From Shouchella shacheensis (GTDB lineage Bacteria > Bacillota > Bacilli > Bacillales > Bacillaceae_D), in assembly GCF_001484965.1 (NCBI RefSeq), contig NZ_LLYY01000028.1, forward strand, positions 1 to 57,732: a stretch of DNA of 57,732 bases. The letters run 5' to 3'. How positions within the stretch are numbered: the stretch's first letter is position 1; every line of letters starts with the position of its first letter. A program made the translations under genes and the position numbers. The notes beneath the pieces are model-generated. The model worked only from the letters and a program-made list of their open reading frames with translations. It was not told where the DNA came from and ran no database searches. Below are positions 15,836-24,355 of this stretch, piece after piece.

Positions 15836-16429
15836 CTAGGGTAGGCTTCTCTTTGGTAGGTCCTTCTTGGTTTTCCCTTCTTGTGTACGCACACTTTCTC
15901 CTTTTCCCTTGAACAAGAAACTTTTTAGCCAGCCACCAATGATTGCAGCCAGTCCAGCCTTTAAAATGCCTGTAACAAGGAACGGATAGACCCCGGACTG
16001 AAGCGCCGAAATCACCTCCAACTGAAGTACAACCATAAGCTGAACAAAACCGAAACAAAGTGTGATCCCCATGCCAAGGAGATTAGCCACAAACGCCGGG
16101 CCAACGCGTGGCGACCATTTTTCAACGATCAGTCCCATCACAAGTGCTGCAGGTAAGAAGCCCCATATATACCCACCAGAGGGCCCCAGCAACACATACA
16201 TTCCGCTCCCCCCATCTGAAAAAACGGGGACACCCGCTACCCCTAGACCGATGTAGCTCAAGACTGTCAGTACGCCCCTTCGACTCCCAAGCGCAACGGC
16301 AACGATTCCAACAGCAAGCGTCTGTCCGGTAATCGGGACGAGAGGCAAAGGGATGGTTAGTTGCGAAAACAGCGCAAGCATACTCACACCCGCCCCAAGC
16401 AGGAACGCTTCGAACACATATCGTTTCAT
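15836..16429 (-). CDS. bioY: Biotin transporter substrate-binding subunit BioY
   Basis: The membrane S-component of an ECF-type vitamin transporter, 197 residues with about six helices. Family segments visible include LPLVPITGQTLAVGIVAVALGSRRG, split over the first two helices, and GGSGMYVLLGPSGGYIWGFL. BioY captures biotin and works alone or with the shared ATPase/EcfT module. The start is the ATG at 16429, preceded by GGGAGGGG; the open frame runs to 16477 through the operator and is not coding there. A BirA operator overlaps the promoter, so biotin represses it. The C-terminal tail is basic and cytoplasmic. Confidence 0.9.
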   Translation of the reverse strand: MKRYVFEAFLLGAGVSMLALFSQLTIPLPLVPITGQTLAVGIVAVALGSRRGVLTVLSYIGLGVAGVPVFSDGGSGMYVLLGPSGGYIWGFLPAALVMGLIVEKWSPRVGPAFVANLLGMGITLCFGFVQLMVVLQLEVISALQSGVYPFLVTGILKAGLAAIIGGWLKSFLFKGKGESVRTQEGKTKKDLPKRSLP

Positions 16430-16442
16430 CAAACCCCTCCCT

Positions 16443-16473
16443 TCGTTAACCTTAATATAATTAAAGTTAACAA
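16443..16473 (-). promoter_or_regulatory. BirA (biotin repressor) operator
   Basis: The minus strand reads TTGTTAAC, 15 bases, then GTTAACGA, which fits the established BirA operator (TTGTTAAC-N14/16-GTTAACAA) with one mismatch. It lies 14 bp upstream of the bioY start, so repression by biotin-loaded BirA is expected. Confidence 0.82.
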
Positions 16474-16592
16474 TCATTTTTCCAATTCGTCAACTTGGGG
16501 GGCAGACGCGAGATCGTAGAATTCATTAAGCCTCAACCACGTTGAATCCTCATCCAGCACTGGACTTTCTTACTTAACCGGGTAGGGAAATC

Positions 16593-17166
16593 ATGTCATA
16601 ATAGGGTTTGTCGTTGCCCTAATCCTTTTATTTGTATTGATTATTAAATTCAAATGGGATGCTCTGATCGCCTTACTAGTAGTTGCGCTTGGCATCGGCT
16701 TACTATCAGACATCCCTGTCCGAGAAGTACCGACTGTTATTGCGGATGGCTTCGGAAGCACATTGGCCGGCGTTGGAATCCTCATTGGACTCGGCATCAT
16801 TTTCGGTCAGTTTCTTGCCGCTTCAGGGGCGATTGAAAAAATTGCTTCAGCGATGATCCGGGCGTTTGGCGTGAAGAACTCGCCTTATGCCATGGCGGCA
16901 ACATCGACCACCGTTGCGATTCCAGTAGCCCAATGGCCGCAGAACTCGGCACATCGCCGATCCTACTTGGACTTGCGATCTGCGCAGGAGGGATTGGTCT
17001 CTCCCTCCCAAACGATTCTGGTTTCTGGGTCGTCAACAAGTTTGGGCGCCTGTCCATGGTGGAAACTCTAAAAGTTTGGAGCTTGGGCGGGTTTATCGCC
17101 GGGCTAACCGCACTCGGCGCTGTCTATCTGCTCAGCCTAATGCAAGGATTTTTACCAGGATTATAA
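16593..17166 (+). pseudogene. GntP-family permease, internally deleted pseudogene
   Basis: The DNA encodes the N-terminal third of a GntP permease (from IIGFVVALILLFVLIIKFKW to AMAATSTTVAIPV) and then jumps near 16926 to the C-terminal part (MAAELGTSPILLGLAICAGG to LSLMQGFLPGL). About 240 central codons are missing and the two parts are in different frames. At the start, the ATG at 16593 is followed at once by TAA; one missing base in codon 2 would restore the frame. It sits where the uptake gene of the threonate-type locus should be. The downstream fused gene is intact. Confidence 0.85.
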
Positions 17167-17193
17167 TGTACTAGATAAAGGACGTGGAACAAC

Positions 17194-19524
17194 ATGAACA
17201 AACGAATTGGGTTTATTGGACTTGGCATTATGGGCATGCCTATGGCACGCAATCTTATCAAAAAAGGAAACGCCGTTACGGTGTTTGACCTGAACCAAGG
17301 AGCGGTTGACACGCTTGCCGCGGAAGGCGCGGCCCCCGCTGCTTCCGGAAAAGAGGTAGCGGCCGCCAGTGATGTCGTCATTACGATGCTTCCTAAAGGG
17401 GAGCATGTACGCGCAGCCGTCTTTGGCATCAACGGCGTGATGGAAGCGGCTCATGAAGGAATGATCATCATCGACATGAGCTCCGTATCTCCGGTTGACT
17501 CGAAGCAAATGGCCACCCATGCCGCAGAAAAAGGCGTCCATTTTCTCGACGCTCCCGTTAGCGGCGGAGAACCAAAAGCCATCGACGGAACGCTTGCGAT
17601 CATGGTCGGCGGAGAGGCCGCTGTTTTTGAAAAGGTGAAAGGCATCCTTCATGACCTTGGAACCGACATTGTTCTTGTCGGCGAGTCCGGCTGCGGAACA
17701 ACGGCCAAGCTCGCCAATCAGATTATCGTCAATTTGAATATCGCTGCTGTATCCGAAGCGCTGACGCTCGCTTCTAAAGCCGGCATCAACATTGAGAAAA
17801 TGTACGAAGCGATTCGTGGCGGGCTTGCGGGCAGCACGGTGATGGACGCAAAAGTCCCAATGATCCTCGACCGCAATTTCAAAGCCGGCGGGCGCGTAGA
17901 CATTAACAGGAAGGATTTGACCAATGTGATGGACACGGCCCACGAACTAGCGGTTCCACTCCCGCTTTCAAGCCAGCTACTCGAAATTTTCCACGCCCTC
18001 AAAGCAGACGGAAAAGATGATCTTGACCACGCAAGCATTGTTCACCACTATGAAAAACTTGCCAATGTCGAAGTGACACGAGGAGAAATAGGAATGAAAT
18101 CAACACAAGTAGCTGAACGGTTAGCCAACTTAAAGGCATTGAACCGTTCCGATGTCCAAGCCAAGCTCGAAAACGAACGCCAACGCTTTCCCCACAAGAT
18201 TGTCGTTCTTGATGATGACCCGACCGGCGTCCAGACGGTTCACGGGGTCTCCGTCTATACAGATTGGACCAAGGAAAGCATTGCTCAAGGCTTTCGCGAG
18301 GACAACCGCATCTTCTTTTTGCTTACGAACTCGCGCGGCTTCACTGTCAAAGAGACGACTCGTGTTCACCAAGACATCGCCAGCCGCGTCCAGGAAGTCT
18401 CCGAGAAACAAGGTATGCCTTACGTGCTAATCAGTCGCGGCGACTCCACCTTACGCGGGCATTATCCACTAGAGACCGAGACGTTGCGAGCCACGATTGA
18501 AGAACAGTCCAACACCACGTTTGACGGAGAAATTCTCATGCCCTTCTTTAAAGAAGGAGGCCGTCTCACGATCGATAACGTCCACTTCGTTCAAACCGGA
18601 GAAGAACTGGTACCTGCAGGAGAAACAGAGTTTGCCAACGACCGTACCTTTGGATTTGCGTCCTCTCACTTGGGCGAATGGATTGAAGAGAAAACCAACG
18701 GGGCGTATTCAAAAGAGGAAACGATCTACATTAGCCTTGAGGATCTCCGTTCAGCGAACACAACCTGGGTTAAAGACGAACTAATGAAAGCGCGCAACTT
18801 CCAGAAAGTCGTTGTGAACGCCGTTGACTATGTCGATGTCGAGGTCTTCGTCACCGCTTTCCTGCAAGCATTGAAAGAAGGAAAAACCTTTCTCTGCCGC
18901 AGTGCCTCAGCGTTAACGAAAGTGATGGGAGGCATCCAAGATAAGCTACTGCTTTCAAGAGAAGAGCTAATCACCGAAGACAGCGAACACGGCGGACTTG
19001 TTGTTGTCGGTTCACATGTGCAAAAGACCACCGACCAGCTGTGTGCGCTGCTTGATAGTGGGCTCGTGACCGGGATTGAATTCGATGTCCACCTCGTGCT
19101 CGACCCGGCAAAATTCGAACAAGAGATTGAGCGCGTTCGTACATCCTGCGAAAAGCAGATCCAAGCAGGTCAATCCGTTGTCTTCTATACACGTAGAGAG
19201 CGCCTAGACTTAGGCGATCACCGTGAAGAAGAAGAGCTGCAGCTCTCAGTCAAAATCTCGGACGCGGTCACAAGCATTGTGCACGATTTACGCGTGCGTC
19301 CGAATTACATTGTAGCCAAGGGCGGCATCACCTCCTCCAGCATTGGAACGACCGGGCTTTCGGTCAAGCGCGCAGAAGTCGCCGGACAAATCAAACCCGG
19401 CATTCCCGTTTGGAAAACAGGTGCAGAAAGCAAGTTCCCTGCAGTGGCTTATGTAGTCTTTCCCGGAAACGTGGGAACAAGCGACACGCTGAAAGACGTG
19501 GTTGACGTGCTGGAAGGGAAATAA
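17194..19524 (+). CDS. Fused threonate dehydrogenase - four-carbon acid sugar kinase
   Basis: A 776-residue fusion of two enzymes that are usually separate. Residues 1-300 are a 3-hydroxyisobutyrate-type dehydrogenase like LtnD: NAD site GFIGLGIMGMPMARN, substrate motif DAPVSGGEPKA and catalytic Lys in GTTAKLANQ. From about 301 (MKSTQVAERL) a DUF1537/OtnK kinase follows, with VVLDDDPTGVQTVHG, RGDSTLRGHYPLET and KGGITSS. Together they would oxidise L-threonate or D-erythronate to the 2-oxo acid and phosphorylate it. At the junction an AGGAG sits before an internal ATG at 18094, a probable relic of the kinase's own start. The aldolase and isomerase of the pathway are absent and the transporter upstream is broken, so the pathway may be decaying. 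Confidence 0.85.
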   Translation: MNKRIGFIGLGIMGMPMARNLIKKGNAVTVFDLNQGAVDTLAAEGAAPAASGKEVAAASDVVITMLPKGEHVRAAVFGINGVMEAAHEGMIIIDMSSVSPVDSKQMATHAAEKGVHFLDAPVSGGEPKAIDGTLAIMVGGEAAVFEKVKGILHDLGTDIVLVGESGCGTTAKLANQIIVNLNIAAVSEALTLASKAGINIEKMYEAIRGGLAGSTVMDAKVPMILDRNFKAGGRVDINRKDLTNVMDTAHELAVPLPLSSQLLEIFHALKADGKDDLDHASIVHHYEKLANVEVTRGEIGMKSTQVAERLANLKALNRSDVQAKLENERQRFPHKIVVLDDDPTGVQTVHGVSVYTDWTKESIAQGFREDNRIFFLLTNSRGFTVKETTRVHQDIASRVQEVSEKQGMPYVLISRGDSTLRGHYPLETETLRATIEEQSNTTFDGEILMPFFKEGGRLTIDNVHFVQTGEELVPAGETEFANDRTFGFASSHLGEWIEEKTNGAYSKEETIYISLEDLRSANTTWVKDELMKARNFQKVVVNAVDYVDVEVFVTAFLQALKEGKTFLCRSASALTKVMGGIQDKLLLSREELITEDSEHGGLVVVGSHVQKTTDQLCALLDSGLVTGIEFDVHLVLDPAKFEQEIERVRTSCEKQIQAGQSVVFYTRRERLDLGDHREEEELQLSVKISDAVTSIVHDLRVRPNYIVAKGGITSSSIGTTGLSVKRAEVAGQIKPGIPVWKTGAESKFPAVAYVVFPGNVGTSDTLKDVVDVLEGK

Positions 19525-19531
19525 GTTAATG

Positions 19532-19564
19532 AAAAAGGCGACGGGGCCCCGTGGCCTTTTTCTC
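19532..19564 (+). terminator. Terminator of the fused dehydrogenase-kinase gene
   Basis: AAAAAGGC..ACGGGG pairs with CCCCGT..GCCTTTTT, ending in TTTTTCTCT. The rest of the gap to 19845 contains only a 61-codon frame without support. Confidence 0.85.
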
Positions 19565-19845
19565 TCCCTCCTCTAATTTAGCACCCTCGATTTCATATGG
19601 ATGAGATGCATGAATACTGTTTTTTCACTCACTCCCTTAAATTCTGCTTTACTTTTCGACAAAAGGACACGATCCTTTGAAAGTTTTTATCTACTTCATA
19701 GAAAAAGCAGGAAATATGTTTCATTCCGTCGAAAACGGGGATATAGATTCATAGAGTTGATAGAGGACGACATGTTACAGCAATGATCCTTACATAAACG
19801 AACGTACCTCTTTTCATCTCAATTCCATTTTCAAGGAGTGTTTTG

Positions 19846-20787
19846 ATGTTAAAGAAAGCCGCACCTCTTTCGTTTATTACTTTATTCGCCGTTGCCGCAC
19901 CTGCTCACGTTTCAGCCGAAGAAATGAGCGCTTCGGAAATTTTGCAACAGTCCAATGAAGCGATGCTCGGCCTTCAAAGTTATTCCAGTCAAACGCAGAT
20001 GGAGATGACAATGCCGGACTTGATGGACGGAGAACCGATGACAATGTCGATGCACTCAGAGGAAGACATCACACTCGATCCTTTTGCCATGCACCAAGTG
20101 GTCACAACATCAATGCCTGAAGGGGAAGACATGGCGCTTGAATCCTACTGGACGGAGGAAGGATTTTTCCAGGAGGACCCGGTGGAAGGCTGGATGAAGT
20201 TGCCGGGTGAGCTGTCCCAAGGATTAGATGAGCTCATGGGAATGGCTATGGCCGGGGACCAAGTCGCTCAAGCGGAAGCTCTTGGAGAAGAGATGAGTGT
20301 TGAAGACACGGGCGATGCCTATCTGTTGACGTATGAAGGGGACGGGGAAACGTTAATGGAGGCTGCCCAAGAAATGCTCAACATGGCGATGTCCGGAGAC
20401 GAAGCGTCTATGATGATGGAAGAGTTACTGGCAGGCATCACCTTTAATGATGTTCGTTATGAAATGACGATTGAGAAAGACACCTATTACATGACGGAAC
20501 TAATGATGGATATGGACATGGATATTGAAATGGAAGGCGAGAGCATGAACATGGCTCAATCCCTCCACATGACCGTTTCGAACTTTAATGGCGTGGATGC
20601 GATCACGGTTCCAGAGGAAGTCCTTAACAACGCCACCCCAATGGATGATGATATGATGATGGAAGAAGGCGGAGAGCTGCCCGATACAGCATCAAATAAC
20701 CCGTTGCTCGCGTTCTCCGGGGCGGCTCTAGCTTTGACAGCTGGTGGACTGCTTTGGTTCAGAAGACGCACTGCTCAGCAATCATAA
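19846..20787 (+). CDS. Met-rich wall-anchored DUF6612-like protein with LPDTA motif
   Basis: A 313-residue surface protein. A signal peptide ends near HVSAEE. The mature domain matches the lipoprotein at 5104-6090 in layout. It is unusually rich in methionine and acidic residues (for example MTMSMHS and MMDMDMDIEMEG). The C-terminus is a sorting signal: LPDTA, a hydrophobic stretch of about 20 residues and the basic tail FRRRTAQQS. LPxTA signals are used by class D sortases, and such a sortase is the next gene. The ATG at 19846 is chosen over a TTG three bases earlier, with AAGGAG seven bases upstream. Ligand unknown; the Met-rich patches could bind metal or soak up oxidants. Confidence 0.8.
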   Translation: MLKKAAPLSFITLFAVAAPAHVSAEEMSASEILQQSNEAMLGLQSYSSQTQMEMTMPDLMDGEPMTMSMHSEEDITLDPFAMHQVVTTSMPEGEDMALESYWTEEGFFQEDPVEGWMKLPGELSQGLDELMGMAMAGDQVAQAEALGEEMSVEDTGDAYLLTYEGDGETLMEAAQEMLNMAMSGDEASMMMEELLAGITFNDVRYEMTIEKDTYYMTELMMDMDMDIEMEGESMNMAQSLHMTVSNFNGVDAITVPEEVLNNATPMDDDMMMEEGGELPDTASNNPLLAFSGAALALTAGGLLWFRRRTAQQS

Positions 20788-20800
20788 GGAAGCTACCCGA

Positions 20801-20830
20801 AAAAAGCCGCATGCGTCTGTGCGGTTTTTT
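20801..20830 (+). terminator. Hairpin between the wall protein and its sortase
   Basis: AAAAAG-CCGCA pairs with TGCGG-TTTTTT around an 8-nt loop, 20 bp before the sortase start. It probably reduces read-through, giving more substrate than enzyme. Confidence 0.75.
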
Positions 20831-20854
20831 CCCTATTTTAAATGAGGTGAACGT

Positions 20855-21496
20855 ATGAATAAAGTATACATCGCTATCATGTGTATGGGTCTGTTGATGT
20901 CAGGTTACTATGGGTTTCAGTGGTGGCAAAGCTCCCAAGCCGTAGAAACAGTATCGCTTGCGGAAAGCGAAACATGGAGTGAGCCGGAAGCAACCATGGA
21001 TGAAGACCCTGTTAGCCAACCTCCATCAGCCGAAGAAAAAGGCGAGGAACCAGCGACCATGAGCAACGAGGTCGACACGTATCAAACGGGCAACGATGTC
21101 GGACGCCTCGTGATCCCAGGCATTGAAAAAGGCTACACGACGTACTGGGGAGCCGACGATGCCACGCTTGAGCAGGGCGTTGGCATGTACGTGAGCGAAT
21201 GGACGACCACCCCCGACCAAAAGCGCCACACCGTATTGAGCGGCCATCGCGACACGGTTTTTACTGAGCTTGGTGAAGTGGAAGCGGGAGATTCTCTATT
21301 CATGGAGTTCGAAGGGAACCGTTACGAGTACGTGGTCCAAGATCTGTGGGTCACCGAAGCCGACGATCGAACGGTGATTGTCGATAAAGACGAGGCCACC
21401 TTGACGTTAACGACGTGTTATCCTCTTGACTATATTGGGAATGCTCCGGACCGCTATATTATTCAGTCTGAACTCGTGAATGTGAGGGAAATGTGA
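20855..21496 (+). CDS. srtD: Class D sortase
   Basis: A 213-residue membrane-anchored transpeptidase with an N-terminal signal anchor (about residues 5-24), an acidic stalk, and a sortase barrel from about residue 80. The catalytic triad is visible: His131 in VLSGHRDTVF, Cys188 in TLTTCYPLDY and Arg200 in APDRYI. Length and motifs match class D, which joins LPxTA proteins to the cell wall. The neighbour at 19846 carries LPDTA and is the obvious substrate. GAGGTG precedes the ATG. The two genes form a dedicated anchor module; in other bacilli class D sortases are linked to sporulation. Confidence 0.88.
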   Translation: MNKVYIAIMCMGLLMSGYYGFQWWQSSQAVETVSLAESETWSEPEATMDEDPVSQPPSAEEKGEEPATMSNEVDTYQTGNDVGRLVIPGIEKGYTTYWGADDATLEQGVGMYVSEWTTTPDQKRHTVLSGHRDTVFTELGEVEAGDSLFMEFEGNRYEYVVQDLWVTEADDRTVIVDKDEATLTLTTCYPLDYIGNAPDRYIIQSELVNVREM

Positions 21497-21609
21497 GGCC
21501 TTCTAGCCCGATTCATTTCCCTTGGCGGCGGTGACGGAGCTAATCCCGCGGCTCCTCTCTCCTTCCCCTCCCTACCTTGTTCTCCCAAAATGACATGAGT
21601 GTTCTTATA
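21497..21609. other. Spacer between sortase and rpsN remnant
   Basis: GGAGC and GGCTCC near 21537-21558 can form a short hairpin after the sortase gene. No Zur-type or other operator that I can recognise precedes the rpsN remnant. Confidence 0.35.
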
Positions 21610-21796
21610 TTGACAAACACAGCAATGATCGCAAACCAAAAACGCGAACCAACATTTGACGTGCAGAGGTACACGCGCTGCGAACAGTGCGTCCGCCCAC
21701 ATTTCCGTCCTGCGTAAATTTAAACGTTGCCGTATTTGTTTTAGGGAGTTTGCCTACAAAGGCCAAATTCCAGGCGTTAAAAAAGCAAGCTGGTAA
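21610..21796 (+). pseudogene. rpsN: Ribosomal protein S14 (zinc-binding type) pseudogene
   Basis: Translation gives [20 protein letters not shown] then [10 protein letters not shown]; after one shift it continues [20 protein letters not shown] then VKKASW and stop. This matches the 61-residue S14 type Z of bacilli end to end, including both CxxC zinc pairs. The only frame error is one extra T in the TTT at 21702-21704; without it the length is exactly 61 codons. The first codon is TTG, no ribosome binding site is seen, and several conserved residues are changed, so it is a decayed extra copy and probably not a sequencing slip. The working rpsN should lie in the S10 operon elsewhere. Confidence 0.85.
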
Positions 21797-22067
21797 GGCT
21801 GCTGGCCTTGCCTGTACATACTCTCCCCACCTTCCTTTCTGACTCTCCTCCACCCTATTTGCTCTTGGCGTTACCATCATTCGCAACTCACTCAAGAATC
21901 AGACAGCACGCTTCCTCCTCCCCATGCTATTTTAAAAGCCATAATTCGACACATTCCGCGCAATATGCTACTCTGCTATCATGCCTTTTACAAAATTGGC
22001 TGTATAGATCAAAGAGAGAGGCCGAACAAAGGCAAAGGTTCGAGCCGACTAGAAAGGTTTTTTAGTT
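21797..22067. other. Region upstream of brnQ
   Basis: No gene is seen. No T-box hallmark (TGGNACCGCG) or CodY-like palindrome stands out. A weak promoter (TCGACA, 17 bp, TACTCT near 21948-21976) is possible. Confidence 0.35.
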
Positions 22068-23378
22068 GTGAGCACAGCGAAGTTATCGACAAAAGACATT
22101 GTTTTTATTGGCTTGATGCTTTTTTCCCTCTTTTTCGGGGCGGGAAATCTGATTTTTCCTCCCCTTTTGGGACAGGAGGCTGGGACGAATTTTTGGCCTG
22201 CGATTATTGGGTTCTTGATTTCTGGGGTCGGTCTGCCGTTGCTCGGAGTCTTGGCCATTACATATGCGAACAGCGATGACGCTGAGGGGCTAAGCAGGCG
22301 CGTTCACCCGCATTTTGCGATAGGCCTCACCAGTCTCACTTATTTAGCGGTTGGCCCGTTGTTTGCCGTTCCGCGTACGGGGACGGTTTCATTTGAAATT
22401 GCGATAATGCCTCTAGTTGAAGCGACCTCCCTTTCAACGAATCTGGCCTTGTTTGTGTTTACGATTGCCTTTTTTGCGATGGTGTACTGGCTTGCGTTAC
22501 ATCCAGGCAAGTTTGTCGATCGTATTGGGAAGATCCTTACCCCGGCTTTGCTAACGATTCTTTTGTTTTTATTCATTCGTGTTCTCACTGGCCCTCTGGG
22601 GAGCTATCAAGCGCCCCGTCCAGATTATGAAAACTTCGCTTTGTTTCGAGGAGTGACCGAGGGCTATTTGACGATGGACACGATTGTCTCCTTTGTCTTT
22701 GCGATCATTATTGTAAAAGTCATCAAAGACCGAGGCGTCACAGAACCGCGGCAAATCCGCAACGTTACGCTTAAAGCAAGCCTAGTGGCAGCCCTTTGTC
22801 TTGGCGGGGTTTACCTCGGGCTTGGTTACTTAGGAGCGACAAGTGCAACTCACATTGGAAATCAAGAAAATGGCGGTGCGATTCTTTCCCTCGTGTCGGG
22901 TGAATACTTTGGGGTCTATGGCAACATTATCCTTGGGCTTAGCATTTTATTCGCCTGTATCCCCACAGCCGCTGGATTGATTTCATCGTGTGCGACGTAC
23001 TTTCATAAACGTTTGCCCAAGCTATCGTACAAGGCACTCGTCATCAGTTTCACACTGTTCAGTGCCGCCATCGCCAACATCGGCCTAAATCAGCTAATTG
23101 CTTTCTCTTTACCTGTGCTTGTCTTTATTTATCCGATCATTACGGTACTGATCTTTCTTGCCTTTCTCGACCGGATTACTCAAGGTCGTCGGGAAGTGTA
23201 TCAGCTAAGCGTCCCCCCCACGGGAATTGTCAGTTTCAATGACGGGTTGCAAGAAGCGGGGCTGGGCTTTGACCTTTTTCAGTCACTCCCTTTTGCCTCA
23301 CTTGGCTTTGGATGGGTAATCCCTGCAATCGTTGGCGGGTTGATTGGATTCGTGGTTTCGCTTATACGGCAAAGATGA
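22068..23378 (+). CDS. brnQ: Branched-chain amino acid carrier BrnQ
   Basis: A 436-residue cation-coupled symporter for leucine, isoleucine and valine (LIVCS family) with about 12 hydrophobic segments. The N-terminal family motif is FSLFFGAGNLIFPPLLGQEA, followed by GVGLPLLGVLAI and VPRTGTVSFEI. The start appears to be GTG at 22068; AGAAAGG lies ten bases upstream. No other plausible start gives the conserved N-terminus. It is transcribed alone and ends in a clear terminator. Confidence 0.9.
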   Translation: MSTAKLSTKDIVFIGLMLFSLFFGAGNLIFPPLLGQEAGTNFWPAIIGFLISGVGLPLLGVLAITYANSDDAEGLSRRVHPHFAIGLTSLTYLAVGPLFAVPRTGTVSFEIAIMPLVEATSLSTNLALFVFTIAFFAMVYWLALHPGKFVDRIGKILTPALLTILLFLFIRVLTGPLGSYQAPRPDYENFALFRGVTEGYLTMDTIVSFVFAIIIVKVIKDRGVTEPRQIRNVTLKASLVAALCLGGVYLGLGYLGATSATHIGNQENGGAILSLVSGEYFGVYGNIILGLSILFACIPTAAGLISSCATYFHKRLPKLSYKALVISFTLFSAAIANIGLNQLIAFSLPVLVFIYPIITVLIFLAFLDRITQGRREVYQLSVPPTGIVSFNDGLQEAGLGFDLFQSLPFASLGFGWVIPAIVGGLIGFVVSLIRQR

Positions 23379-23379
23379 G

Positions 23380-23419
23380 AAAAGCTTGTCTGGTGTTTCT
23401 GCACCAACAAGCTTTTTTA
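23380..23419 (+). terminator. Terminator of brnQ
   Basis: AAAAGCTTGT (23380-23389) pairs with ACAAGCTTTT (23407-23416), with an inner TGGTG/GCACCA helix, followed by TTTT. Confidence 0.88.
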
Positions 23420-23486
23420 TGTGAGGTAAAACGAATAATCGACCACAAACTGCGGAATGGTAAAAAAACAGAAAGGAGAATCCACT

Positions 23487-23681
23487 ATGACCAGAGGACA
23501 ATCAAGGAATAACAAGCACAAAAACAAAGCCAATTTGTCACAAACCCCTAAAAATGAAATAGAAAGTGATGGCCTGGACATCGAGTTTTCCGAGGAGCTA
23601 GCGGATGCCGATGATATCGAAGCAGAGCAACGTTCACAGGCGGCAGATGCACGTGCTCATAACCGCACAAACAAGAACTAG
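23487..23681 (+). CDS. yfhD: YfhD family protein
   Basis: A 64-residue hydrophilic, charged protein found in spore-forming bacilli. It shows the family pattern: basic Asn-rich start (MTRGQSRNNKHKNKANLSQ), the TPK motif, then SDGLDIEFSEELADADD and an Ala/Arg-rich end. The biochemical role is unknown. The start at 23487 has GAAAGGAG eight bases upstream; an upstream in-frame start at 23457 lacks one. A weak hairpin follows at about 23692-23733. Confidence 0.85.
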   Translation: MTRGQSRNNKHKNKANLSQTPKNEIESDGLDIEFSEELADADDIEAEQRSQAADARAHNRTNKN

Positions 23682-23733
23682 GTTTTGGCCAAAGGCTAGG
23701 TCCTTAAACTATGGGCCTGGCTTTCTCTTGCTC

Positions 23734-23984
23734 CCCCCTCCGTTCTTCCACTTACTTGTAACATTTTCTATATGCTCCTGAGAATCGAAACATACACAAG
23801 ATCTCAACGAAACTCCCCGTCACCCTGACCAGCCGCAAAAACTTTCAGCTGATTAAGATGCGACTCCTTCAAGCAAAACCATGTTTGCCCGGCCCAAGAA
23901 CCGGTTATAGTACATTATCCGTTATAAGATGATGGTTTTTTTTTGAGGATTTGTTTCGGCCGTGTATAAAAAAGGGGTGATGAG
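23734..23984. other. Region upstream of the DUF5665 gene
   Basis: No gene seen. A weak promoter (TTTGCC, 16 bp, TATAGT near 23885-23912) precedes the following two-gene unit. Confidence 0.3.
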
Positions 23985-24323
23985 ATGAGTTTAAAGAAGG
24001 AACCAGAAAACCGAAAACTCCCGCCCAAACACCGGGGAGATGAAAAGCGGCATGAGGAGAACGAACGCTTCGAGAAGCTGCTAGATAAACTGGAAGACAT
24101 GACAACAAAGGGACGGTTGAAGGACATCGCTTTTCATTTTACGGATAAAAGAGAAGTCATCAGGTCCAACTTAATCGCTGGAATTGCAAGAGGGGTTGGT
24201 CTAACCATTGGCGCCGGGATCTTTATTGCTTTGCTCGTCCTGATTTTGAGCCAGTTGGTCTCGCTTCCTTTAGTTGGAGAATGGATTGCTGATTTGCTCG
24301 ACGTGATTGATGCGAATCGATAA
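23985..24323 (+). CDS. DUF5665-like membrane protein
   Basis: A 112-residue protein with a highly charged cytoplasmic N-terminal half (KKEPENRKLPPKHRGDEKRH) and one or two hydrophobic segments near the C-terminus (SNLIAGIARGVGLTIGAGIF and ALLVLILSQLVSLPLVG). The NLIAGIARGVGxxIG and LPLVGEWIADLLD pattern is typical of DUF5665. Function unknown. GGGGTGATGAG precedes the ATG. It forms a unit with the next gene, 32 bp downstream. Confidence 0.7.
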   Translation: MSLKKEPENRKLPPKHRGDEKRHEENERFEKLLDKLEDMTTKGRLKDIAFHFTDKREVIRSNLIAGIARGVGLTIGAGIFIALLVLILSQLVSLPLVGEWIADLLDVIDANR

Positions 24324-24355
24324 ACTGTACTACATAAATACAAGGAGGAAACCGT

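Noticed and set aside
19601-19786. Plus-strand open frame of 61 codons before the Met-rich wall protein
   Set aside because: No convincing ribosome binding site and unusual composition; more likely leader or spacer DNA.
21797-22067. Possible T-box leader upstream of brnQ
   Set aside because: No T-box sequence and no antiterminator/terminator pair are seen.
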